This document shows, piece by piece, positions 26,360-33,636 of a stretch of 64,000 nucleotides of DNA. The stretch comes from an uncultured Clostridia bacterium. GTDB taxonomy: Bacteria; Bacillota; Clostridia; Monoglobales; Monoglobaceae. A model generated the notes under the pieces. That model was not told the DNA's origin and did no database searches. It saw only the letters and a list, made by a program, of their open reading frames with translations. The translations under genes and the position numbers were made by a program. The DNA is taken from contig CAKSFQ010000006.1 of the NCBI GenBank assembly GCA_934454115.1, forward strand, positions 1 through 64,000, written 5' to 3'. How positions within the stretch are numbered: the first letter of the stretch is position 1; each line of letters starts with the position of its first letter.

Positions 26360-28291
26360 ATGGGATTCAAGTTGAACAGACAAAATGATACAAAGACTTT
26401 AATCATTCTTTTTTCTGTTTTATCGCCTGTCATAGCTTGGCTTGCTCTTATCACTGCAAGCTGCTATGAGAAAGGTATTAAGCTGTTTGACCTCATAGAC
26501 AGGTTTACAGCTTCTTTTGAAAATCCATTTAGTATTTCTCTTAATGAGTATAGTCTGAAAACTGTACTCATTTTTCTTTTCCTCTACCTTATGGGAATTG
26601 GCGTGTACTTTACTTCACGGGAAAATCGCAGACCGGGCGAAGAACACGGCTCTGCTAAGTGGGGCATTGTTTCTGCTATTGTCAAAAGGTATGCTAACCG
26701 AACTGATAAATTTCAAAATCTACTCTTATCCCAAAATATGCGAATAGGCTTGAACGCAAAGAAGCACCGCAGGAATTTGAATGTTCTTGTTATCGGCGGT
26801 TCGGGCGCAGGAAAAACACGATTCTATGCAAAACCGAACATTATGCAATGCAACACATCTTTTGTTATCGCAGACCCGAAAGGCGAAATTTTGCGTGCTG
26901 TTACTCCGCTGTTGTTGGAGCAAGGTTATGACATAAAGGTTTTTAATCTGATAAATCCTCAGGATTCAGACGGTTACAACCCATTTGTTTATGTTCGCAC
27001 CGATGAAGATGTTATAAAGCTGATTACAAACCTAATTCAGAACACAACGCCTAAAAACGCACAGCAGAATGACCCTTTTTGGGAGAAGTCGGAAATTGCT
27101 CTCGATACTGCTTTAATGCTTTATCTTCTGCACGAAGCTCCACCCGAAGAACAGACATTTGAAATGCTTATGTTTTTAATCGAAAATGCCGCAACTGTTG
27201 AGGACGATGACGAGGGGTATCAATCTCCTGTTGATATGCTTTTTGAAGCATTAGAGGACGAAAAACCCGAACATATTGCCTTAAAACAGTATAAGATTTT
27301 CAAACAGGCGTCGGGCAAAACGGCAAAGTCGATACTTATATCAGCAGCAGTCAGACTGGCTGCATTTAATCTGCCGGAAATTGCCAAAATGACCTCTTAT
27401 GATAATCTTGAATTAGGGCAGCTTGGAGAAAAGAAACGAGCTATTTTCTGTGTAATTCCCGATAACGACAATTCGTTTAACTACCTTGTCGGAATGCTGT
27501 ACACGCAAGCGTTTCAAGAGCTTTACTACAAGGCAGACCACGAACACGGCGGAGAGCTGCCCGTGCCCGTTCATTTTGTAATGGACGAATTTGCGAACGT
27601 GGCTTTGCCCGATAACTTTGAAAGACTGCTTGCGACAATGCGTTCACGGCGAATATCCGTCAGCATTATCATTCAGAATATGGCGCAGCTTAAAGCTCTA
27701 TTCAAAGACAGTTGGGAAAGTTTAGTCGGGAACTGTGATACTATGCTCTACTTGGGCGGTAACGAACAATCCACGCACGAGTATATTTCCAAAATGCTCG
27801 GCAAGGAAACCATTGACACAAGGACACGTGGCATTACCAAAGGGCAGCACGGCAGCAGTAACACAAACTATCAAAATGCAGGTCGTGAACTCTTAACGCT
27901 CGACGAGGTGCGTTTGCTTGATAACAGCAACGCACTTATTTTTATTCGTGGTGAAAAACCGATTATGGACAAGAAATTCGATATACTAACGCACCCGAAT
28001 ATAAAGAAAACCGTTGACGGCGGCGCTATGCCTTATACTCACAGTAAGAGCAGTAAATTCCTTAAAGACACACTTTCCGTTAAACTTGATGAGGTTGACG
28101 GCGAAATTGTACTCAGCGAGGAAACAATCAAAAACTCCGGCATTACCTTTGCGGATATGCCTGTGTATCAGAATCAAGAGGAAAAGAAAGAAAAATTATC
28201 ATTCAAGGAGCGTGATAAATCATTTTTTGTAAGAACATTCAAATCTATTAAATCAAATTTATGGAGGTTATTGCGAAATGAAAAGAAATAA
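26360..28291 (+). CDS. Type IV coupling protein (VirD4/PcfC/TraG)
   Basis: This 643-aa protein has two N-terminal membrane helices (about 12-35 and 62-82), Walker A GGSGAGKT at 146-153 followed by IADPKGEILR, and Walker B HFVMDEFANVALPDNF near 412. It forms the hexameric motor that docks the relaxosome and pumps DNA into the T4SS. A 12-codon frame (26340-26375) with a strong AAGAAGGTG ribosome site overlaps this start, which itself has a weak site, so translation is probably coupled. It overlaps the pilin-like gene by 14 bp. Confidence 0.93.
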   Translation: MGFKLNRQNDTKTLIILFSVLSPVIAWLALITASCYEKGIKLFDLIDRFTASFENPFSISLNEYSLKTVLIFLFLYLMGIGVYFTSRENRRPGEEHGSAKWGIVSAIVKRYANRTDKFQNLLLSQNMRIGLNAKKHRRNLNVLVIGGSGAGKTRFYAKPNIMQCNTSFVIADPKGEILRAVTPLLLEQGYDIKVFNLINPQDSDGYNPFVYVRTDEDVIKLITNLIQNTTPKNAQQNDPFWEKSEIALDTALMLYLLHEAPPEEQTFEMLMFLIENAATVEDDDEGYQSPVDMLFEALEDEKPEHIALKQYKIFKQASGKTAKSILISAAVRLAAFNLPEIAKMTSYDNLELGQLGEKKRAIFCVIPDNDNSFNYLVGMLYTQAFQELYYKADHEHGGELPVPVHFVMDEFANVALPDNFERLLATMRSRRISVSIIIQNMAQLKALFKDSWESLVGNCDTMLYLGGNEQSTHEYISKMLGKETIDTRTRGITKGQHGSSNTNYQNAGRELLTLDEVRLLDNSNALIFIRGEKPIMDKKFDILTHPNIKKTVDGGAMPYTHSKSSKFLKDTLSVKLDEVDGEIVLSEETIKNSGITFADMPVYQNQEEKKEKLSFKERDKSFFVRTFKSIKSNLWRLLRNEKK

Positions 28292-28601
28292 CAAGATTGA
28301 GAAAATATCCGCTATTCTCAGAAAAGCAAAAATAGCGCTTATATCTATGGCATTTATGATTTCATTGATGTCAAACACCGTATTCGCCGCCAACCCATTG
28401 GCAACAATCAACAGCTTGTCGGATTTCATCTTTTCCGCTATTAAAGCAATCGGTCTTATTCTTCTCGGCTTCGGTATTGTGCAGATAGGTTTGTCGCTCA
28501 AATCTCATGATGCTTCACAGCGAGCTAACGGTTTCTTGACGTTCTTCGGCGGTGTAATTATCGCTTTTGCAAAGGATATTTTGGACTTGATTATGGCTTA
28601 A
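28278..28601 (+). CDS. VirB2/TrbC-like pilin-type protein
   Basis: This 107-aa protein has a long basic N-terminus, a signal-like helix cut after VFAA (residue 37), then two hydrophobic helices (about 50-70 and 84-105) separated by KSHDASQRANG. This is the layout of VirB2/TrbC pilins of conjugation machines. The position after the coupling protein and before the VirB6-like gene supports it. Identification rests on topology and context, not on a strong motif. Confidence 0.75.
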   Translation: MKRNNKIEKISAILRKAKIALISMAFMISLMSNTVFAANPLATINSLSDFIFSAIKAIGLILLGFGIVQIGLSLKSHDASQRANGFLTFFGGVIIAFAKDILDLIMA

Positions 28602-28611
28602 CGAAAAATAA

Positions 28612-28642
28612 GAGTTGCCGCCCCTTTTTGGGGCAGCAACTC
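28612..28642. other. Strong hairpin between the pilin-like and VirB6-like genes
   Basis: Arms GAGTTGC-C-GCCCC and GGGGC-A-GCAACTC with a TTTTT loop give 12 paired bases with one internal mismatch. No T run follows on the plus strand, so it is more likely an RNA stabiliser or partial terminator, letting the upstream pilin-like mRNA accumulate, than a full stop. Confidence 0.6.
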
Positions 28643-28663
28643 AAAATGAGGAGGTGAATACTT

Positions 28664-29503
28664 TTGAGCGATAATTGGATAGTTGCCAACTTGGAAAATG
28701 CCTTTAATACTTGGAATGACAAAATGGCTGAAATATGGACTTTGGTAACAACTTCTCCGCAGAACTTTAAGGGCGGTGCAGTTTGGAATGTTGTTGAGGG
28801 CATAAACGGAGGACTTCAAGCTATTGGTTACGGATTGCTTGTGCTCTTTTTTGCTATGAGCATATTCAAAAGCACAGCATCTTTTCGGGACTTTCAACGC
28901 CCCGAATACGCCTTAAAGCATTTTATACGCTTTGTTGCCGCTAAAGTAGCTATCACCTATGCTATGGATTTAATGACAGCGGTATATTCGATTTGCGGTG
29001 GGGTTGTAGAGCAGATTGCAACAAGTCTTGGCGGCTTGAGTGCTGCTTCGGTGGTACTTCCTTCTGCTATTGAAACGGCGGTTGAAAATGCCGGATTTTG
29101 GGCAAGCATACCGTTATGGCTTGTAACAATCTTAGGTAGCTTGTTTATAACCATTATGTCATTCATTATGATAATGAGTGTATATGGGCGATTTTTTCGC
29201 TTGTATATGTACACCGCTTTAGCTCCCGTTCCTCTTTCTTCTTTTGCAGGAGAAAGCACGGCTGAAATGGGAAAACATTTTGTCAAATCGTATGTTGGCG
29301 TATGTCTTGAGGGTGCTGTCATTGTGCTTGCGTGTATTATTTTTTCGGCTTTTTCAAGTACAAGCACACCAACGCTTGACACAAGCATAACTACCGTAAC
29401 AATGATATGGAAATACATTGGTGAGGTTATTTTCAATATGCTTGTGCTTGTTGGACTTATAAAAGGCTCGGATAGAATTATAAAAGAAATGCTTGGAACA
29501 TAA
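28664..29503 (+). CDS. VirB6/TrbL-like conjugation membrane protein
   Basis: This 279-aa polytopic membrane protein has about five to six hydrophobic helices (LQAIGYGLLVLFFAMSIF, FVAAKVAITYAMDLM, LVTILGSLFITIMSF, GAVIVLACIIFSAF, ILVGLIKG region). It fits the VirB6/TrbL component of the T4SS inner-membrane channel in Gram-positive ICEs. The start is TTG 28664 with GAGGAGGTG 6-8 bases upstream. A start codon other than ATG recurs in this element. Confidence 0.87.
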   Translation: MSDNWIVANLENAFNTWNDKMAEIWTLVTTSPQNFKGGAVWNVVEGINGGLQAIGYGLLVLFFAMSIFKSTASFRDFQRPEYALKHFIRFVAAKVAITYAMDLMTAVYSICGGVVEQIATSLGGLSAASVVLPSAIETAVENAGFWASIPLWLVTILGSLFITIMSFIMIMSVYGRFFRLYMYTALAPVPLSSFAGESTAEMGKHFVKSYVGVCLEGAVIVLACIIFSAFSSTSTPTLDTSITTVTMIWKYIGEVIFNMLVLVGLIKGSDRIIKEMLGT

Positions 29504-29517
29504 GGAGGAATTTTATT

Positions 29518-30105
29518 ATGAGATATAACAATGCAGCAATTAGTAGTGATGACCCACAGGCAATCGAAAAGCTGACAGAGAAACTTGAGAAATGTCAAGA
29601 AAAACAGGACTTTATGAAAAAAGTCAATGCCTATCACAAGAAAAACGGCACTTGTCTTGGCTGTGAGGGACTGACTGAACAACAAGCACGAAAACTTGAT
29701 ATTGATGTTCAGACAGGATATTCGTGGGAAAAGCAGCCGTTTCCGTCGTACAAACTGACGAACAACAATAGCGAAATCCGCAGATTGAAAAAGCGTATTG
29801 AACAGCTTACCGCAAACAAAGAAACAGGCTTTGTCGGTTGGCAGTTTGAGGGCGGCGAAGCCGTAATCAATGAGGACAAAAACCGTTTGCAGCTTATCTT
29901 TAATGAAAAGCCGAGCGATGCGGAACGAGCCGCACTAAAAGCTAATGGTTTTCGGTGGGCGCCGTCTGACGGAGCTTGGCAAAGACAGCTCAACAGCAAC
30001 GCTTTTTATGCTGCAAATAGGATTGATTTTATACAGCCGGACAATGGCAAAAAGCCTACTGAATTACAACCGAAAGCGCCTAAGAAGAATGAGCCGGAAA
30101 GATAG
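29518..30105 (+). CDS. ICE protein of unknown function within the T4SS operon
   Basis: This 195-aa soluble protein is helical in the first half (KLTEKLEKCQEKQDFMKKVN, RRLKKRIEQLTANKE). A compact domain follows, seen in other ICE/plasmid proteins (LQLIFNEKPSDAERAALKAN, then GFRWAPSDGAWQRQLN). The end is PKAPKKNEPER, an EPER tail. It has AAGGAGG before the ATG and lies between VirB6-like and PrgI, an unusual place for a soluble protein. A substrate or DNA-processing role is possible but unproven. Confidence 0.82.
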   Translation: MRYNNAAISSDDPQAIEKLTEKLEKCQEKQDFMKKVNAYHKKNGTCLGCEGLTEQQARKLDIDVQTGYSWEKQPFPSYKLTNNNSEIRRLKKRIEQLTANKETGFVGWQFEGGEAVINEDKNRLQLIFNEKPSDAERAALKANGFRWAPSDGAWQRQLNSNAFYAANRIDFIQPDNGKKPTELQPKAPKKNEPER

Positions 30106-30118
30106 GAGGTATTTGATT

Positions 30119-30529
30119 TTGGAAATTCGTATCAATAAAGAAATCAAAGATTACCACGAAAGTTTGTTTTTCGGTCTGTCAATGCGACAGTTTGCTTGCT
30201 CTCTTGCTGCCGTTGGAGCTGCTGTGGGCGTTTACTTCGGACTTAGCAAATTTTTAGACAGAGAAATTGTTTCGTGGCTTTGTATTGTCTGTGCTGCACC
30301 GTTGGCAGCGGCAGGTTTTTTCAAATACAACGGAATGAATTTTGAACAGTTTGTAATCGCATTTGTTTACAGCGAATTTCTGTGTTCGGGAGTTCGCCCA
30401 TACAAGAGCGAAAATTATTTGTATGAAGCATATAAGGAGGTTTTAGCTGATGTACCTGTTCGGAAAGAAAAAGGTAAAAAAGGAAAAAAGAAAAATACCG
30501 AAATCAGTACAGCAATCCATACCGATTGA
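30119..30529 (+). CDS. PrgI-family T4SS membrane protein (VirB3-like)
   Basis: This 136-aa protein starts EIRINKEIKDYHESLFFGLS, with two membrane helices (about 27-45 and 52-70) and a short cytosolic domain, as in PrgI of pCF10. It partners VirB4. The chosen start is TTG 30119 because GGAGG lies 10 bases upstream and family members start at this point. Its last 80 bp overlap virB4 in another frame, giving a lysine-rich end (RKEKGKKGKKKNTEI). Confidence 0.85.
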   Translation: MEIRINKEIKDYHESLFFGLSMRQFACSLAAVGAAVGVYFGLSKFLDREIVSWLCIVCAAPLAAAGFFKYNGMNFEQFVIAFVYSEFLCSGVRPYKSENYLYEAYKEVLADVPVRKEKGKKGKKKNTEISTAIHTD

Positions 30530-32780
30530 CTGCTTGTATAAGGACGGTATTTTCAAATGTGGGCATACTTACTCTAAGACTTGGCGATTTTCGGATATAA
30601 ACTACGCTGTGGCTTCCGATGACGACCAATTACAGATGTTTCTTGCCCACTCAGCGCTAATCAACGGATTACCCACCGACGCTATGGCAAAGATAAGCGT
30701 TTTTAACAGACAGTTAAGTAAAGAGGTTTTGTTAAGCTTGGCAATTCCTAGCGGCGAGGACAATTATTCAATTTACGCAAATGAGCTTGCGGAAATTTTT
30801 TCAGACAAAATGGCTGACAGTAACAATATTGTACACGATAAATATATAACCGTGTCGAGCGATAAAAAGAATGTTGAGGAATCACGGACGTTTTTTACAC
30901 GTGTCGGAAATGATTTAACAGCCGATTTTGCAAAGCTGTCATCACACACAACGGAGCTTGGATATAAAAACAGGCTTCGTCTTTTTTATGATTTTTTCCG
31001 CAACGGCGACATAAATGAGTTTAACTTCGATATGAAAAAGGAAATGGCAAGAGGTAAATCCTTTAAGGACGCTATCTGCCCCGATAGTATCGAATTTAAG
31101 AGCGACCATATACGGCTTGGCGATAAGTTTGCAAGAGTAATATTCTTAAAAGAATATCCGTCATTTTTGAAAGACAGTATGCTTTCGGAGCTGACGGATT
31201 TTTCACGCAGTATGATGTTGTCTGTTGACATTCAACCTATTCCAACTGATGACGCCGTAAAGCAAGTTCAGAAAAAGCTCCTTGCCATTGAAACGGATAT
31301 TACCAAATGGCAGCAGAAGCAGAATATGAATAACAATTTTTCTGCCAACATTCCTTACGAAATGGAGCAAATGCGGAAAGAAATCAAAGAATTTCTTGAT
31401 GATTTAACTACCCGTGACCAACGAATGATGTTCGTTACGGTAACTCTTGTGCATATTGCAGATACGCTTGACGAGCTGAATAATGACACGGAAACCTTAT
31501 TGTCTATCGGCAGAAAGCATTTATGCAACTTTGCAATCTTGAAATATCAGCAAGAGGACGGATTTAATACTGTTCTCCCTTACGGCTTGATGAAAATTAA
31601 AGCCATAAGAACGCTGACAACCGAGAGCGCCGCCGTTTTAATTCCATACAAAACACAAGAGATTATTGACAAAGAGGGGCTATATTACGGAATTAACGCA
31701 ATATCCCACAATCTTCTGATGTGTAATCGCAAGCTGCTTTTGAATGGTAACGGCTTTATTCTCGGTGTGTCCGGCTCTGGTAAATCCTTTGCTTCAAAAC
31801 TCGAAATTGCACTTGCGGCGATTTTCTCAAAGGACGATATTATCATCATTGACCCCGAAAGAGAATATTCGCCGCTTGTTAAAAACTTAGGCGGTGAGGT
31901 TATCAGATTATCGGCTGCTTCTAACAACTATATTAACGCCATGGCTATCAACAAAGACGTTGAGGACGAAAACCCTGTATCGCTCAAATCAGAGTTTTTA
32001 ATTTCATTGTTCGACCAACTTCTGAAGAACGGCGATTCGCGTATGGGCGGCGGCGTTGGCGCAAAGGATAAATCCATTATTGACCGTTGTGCAATACGGG
32101 TTTTTGCCGATTATATGAACGGCAGAACAGACAAAGAGCCTACGTTGGTACAGCTCCGTGACGAGTTGTTAAAGCAACCCGAAGCAGAAGCTCACGACCT
32201 TGCGCTTTGCCTTGAAATGTTTACTATGGGCAGCCTTAACGCATTTGCACACGAGAGTAATGTTGATGTGAACAAGCGTATAATCAGCTATGATATTTTG
32301 GAGCTTGGCGAACAGATGAAATCTATCGGCTTGCTCATTATGCTTGATAACATAATGAACAGAGTTATCGAAAACAGAAAGCGTGGCAGATATACAAGAG
32401 TTTATATTGACGAAGCGCATCTTTTCTTCAAGAATCAGTATAGCGCAGACTTCTTGTTAAAAGCGTGGAAACGCTTCAGAAAATACGGCGGACTTTTGAC
32501 AGGCATAACACAGAATATATCCGATTGCTTGCTTAACGAAACGGCAAGAGGTATGCTGTCAAACAGCGAATTTCTGTTGATGCTCAACCAATCTCCGTCA
32601 GACAGAAAAGACCTTGCGGAGCTTCTTAACATTTCCGATACGCAGATGAGCTACATTACCAATGCGGGAGCAGGTCGTGGACTAATCAAGGTCGGCGGCT
32701 CAATCGTACCGTTTGTAAATGACTTTCCGACAGATACGGAGCTTTACAAACTAATGTCAACGAAGCCCGGCGAGGGTTAA
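30450..32780 (+). CDS. VirB4-type conjugation ATPase
   Basis: This 776-aa motor ATPase energises T4SS assembly and transfer. Walker A is GVSGSGKS at 439-446. IIIIDPEREYSPL follows, then Walker B region RVYIDEAHLFF near 650 and GLLTGITQNISDCL near 680. The N-terminal domain (to about 400) is the usual VirB4 CagE/TrbE-like part. Length is normal. It starts inside prgI, with AAGGAGG upstream, so the two are coupled. Confidence 0.93.
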   Translation: MYLFGKKKVKKEKRKIPKSVQQSIPIDCLYKDGIFKCGHTYSKTWRFSDINYAVASDDDQLQMFLAHSALINGLPTDAMAKISVFNRQLSKEVLLSLAIPSGEDNYSIYANELAEIFSDKMADSNNIVHDKYITVSSDKKNVEESRTFFTRVGNDLTADFAKLSSHTTELGYKNRLRLFYDFFRNGDINEFNFDMKKEMARGKSFKDAICPDSIEFKSDHIRLGDKFARVIFLKEYPSFLKDSMLSELTDFSRSMMLSVDIQPIPTDDAVKQVQKKLLAIETDITKWQQKQNMNNNFSANIPYEMEQMRKEIKEFLDDLTTRDQRMMFVTVTLVHIADTLDELNNDTETLLSIGRKHLCNFAILKYQQEDGFNTVLPYGLMKIKAIRTLTTESAAVLIPYKTQEIIDKEGLYYGINAISHNLLMCNRKLLLNGNGFILGVSGSGKSFASKLEIALAAIFSKDDIIIIDPEREYSPLVKNLGGEVIRLSAASNNYINAMAINKDVEDENPVSLKSEFLISLFDQLLKNGDSRMGGGVGAKDKSIIDRCAIRVFADYMNGRTDKEPTLVQLRDELLKQPEAEAHDLALCLEMFTMGSLNAFAHESNVDVNKRIISYDILELGEQMKSIGLLIMLDNIMNRVIENRKRGRYTRVYIDEAHLFFKNQYSADFLLKAWKRFRKYGGLLTGITQNISDCLLNETARGMLSNSEFLLMLNQSPSDRKDLAELLNISDTQMSYITNAGAGRGLIKVGGSIVPFVNDFPTDTELYKLMSTKPGEG

Positions 32781-32809
32781 TACAAAATAAGTTTTGGAGG
32801 TATAACACT

Positions 32810-33082
32810 ATGTCAAAAGAATATAAAATAAATTTCAATGATTACAGCTTTCCGACAGAGGAAGGCGCATACAAGGGCAATCTTGATTTCAAGATGTATG
32901 GCAAGAAACAGAATATACTTGCTTACATTACGCTTGAGAACGGCGATAAGATAATCGGCGCAGCGTATAGGGATAAAGATTATCTTGGACTTAAAGATAT
33001 TGAGCTTGATACAAAGATTGAGGTTGTTTTCCAAACCTCAAAAAGCGGTATGAACAGACTTGCGGAAGTAAATCAGATATAA
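32810..33082 (+). CDS. Small conserved ICE protein
   Basis: This 90-aa protein (MSKEYKINFNDYSFPTEEGA, then LDFKMYGKKQNILAYITLEN) is beta-rich, soluble and without motif. TTTGGAGG precedes the ATG. It sits between virB4 and the GGDEF-like gene in one transcription unit. Function unknown. Confidence 0.75.
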   Translation: MSKEYKINFNDYSFPTEEGAYKGNLDFKMYGKKQNILAYITLENGDKIIGAAYRDKDYLGLKDIELDTKIEVVFQTSKSGMNRLAEVNQI

Positions 33083-33136
33083 TGGATATGGGCGGAGCTT
33101 TACGCTTCGCCCTTTTCCATTTTAGGAGAGGACATT

Positions 33137-33622
33137 ATGAAAAACAAAATTACTGAAAAACTTTTTAATCTTGTCTATACAGACTCTTTGACCGAAACTC
33201 TTAACCGTGTTTCTTATGACGAACGGCTGAAAAAGCTCCGCAGTAAAAGAGCTGTATTTGATAATATGACGATTGTTGTAGTAAACCTTTATGAATTGAA
33301 ACAGATTGTATCCGCTTACGGCTTGCATACGGGCGATGAAGCTGTCAGATTTGTTGCTGATACGCTAAAAAAGACTATCGGCGAACAAGCTGATATTTTC
33401 CGTGTAAGCGACAACGAATTTGTATGTATTGCAGATAAAAATATACTTTCTTTTGTTTCTCAGTTTATGGACTTTATGAGCTTTGAAAACAAAGACCGTT
33501 GCTGTAAAGTGCGTATTGCTGTCGGGTACGGTGTATATGACAACAAAAAGCATAAATCCATTGATGATTTAATCAAATACTGTGAAATGAAGATGTACAG
33601 AGATATGAAATCTACAAAATAA
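33137..33622 (+). CDS. Degenerate GGDEF-domain protein
   Basis: This 161-aa protein is a single GGDEF-like fold. It has YTDSLTETLNRVSYDERLKK at 15-34, the DxLTGLxNR region of the family. Later it has EAVRFVADTLKKTIGEQADI and FRVSDNEFV where R-x-GGDEF would be. The signature reads SDNEF, so two active-site glycines are lost and diguanylate cyclase activity is unlikely. No sensor or membrane part is attached. It may bind a nucleotide or act as a structural partner. It lies inside the T4SS operon between virB4 and the wall hydrolase. Confidence 0.78.
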   Translation: MKNKITEKLFNLVYTDSLTETLNRVSYDERLKKLRSKRAVFDNMTIVVVNLYELKQIVSAYGLHTGDEAVRFVADTLKKTIGEQADIFRVSDNEFVCIADKNILSFVSQFMDFMSFENKDRCCKVRIAVGYGVYDNKKHKSIDDLIKYCEMKMYRDMKSTK

Positions 33623-33636
33623 CGAGGTGATTTTCT

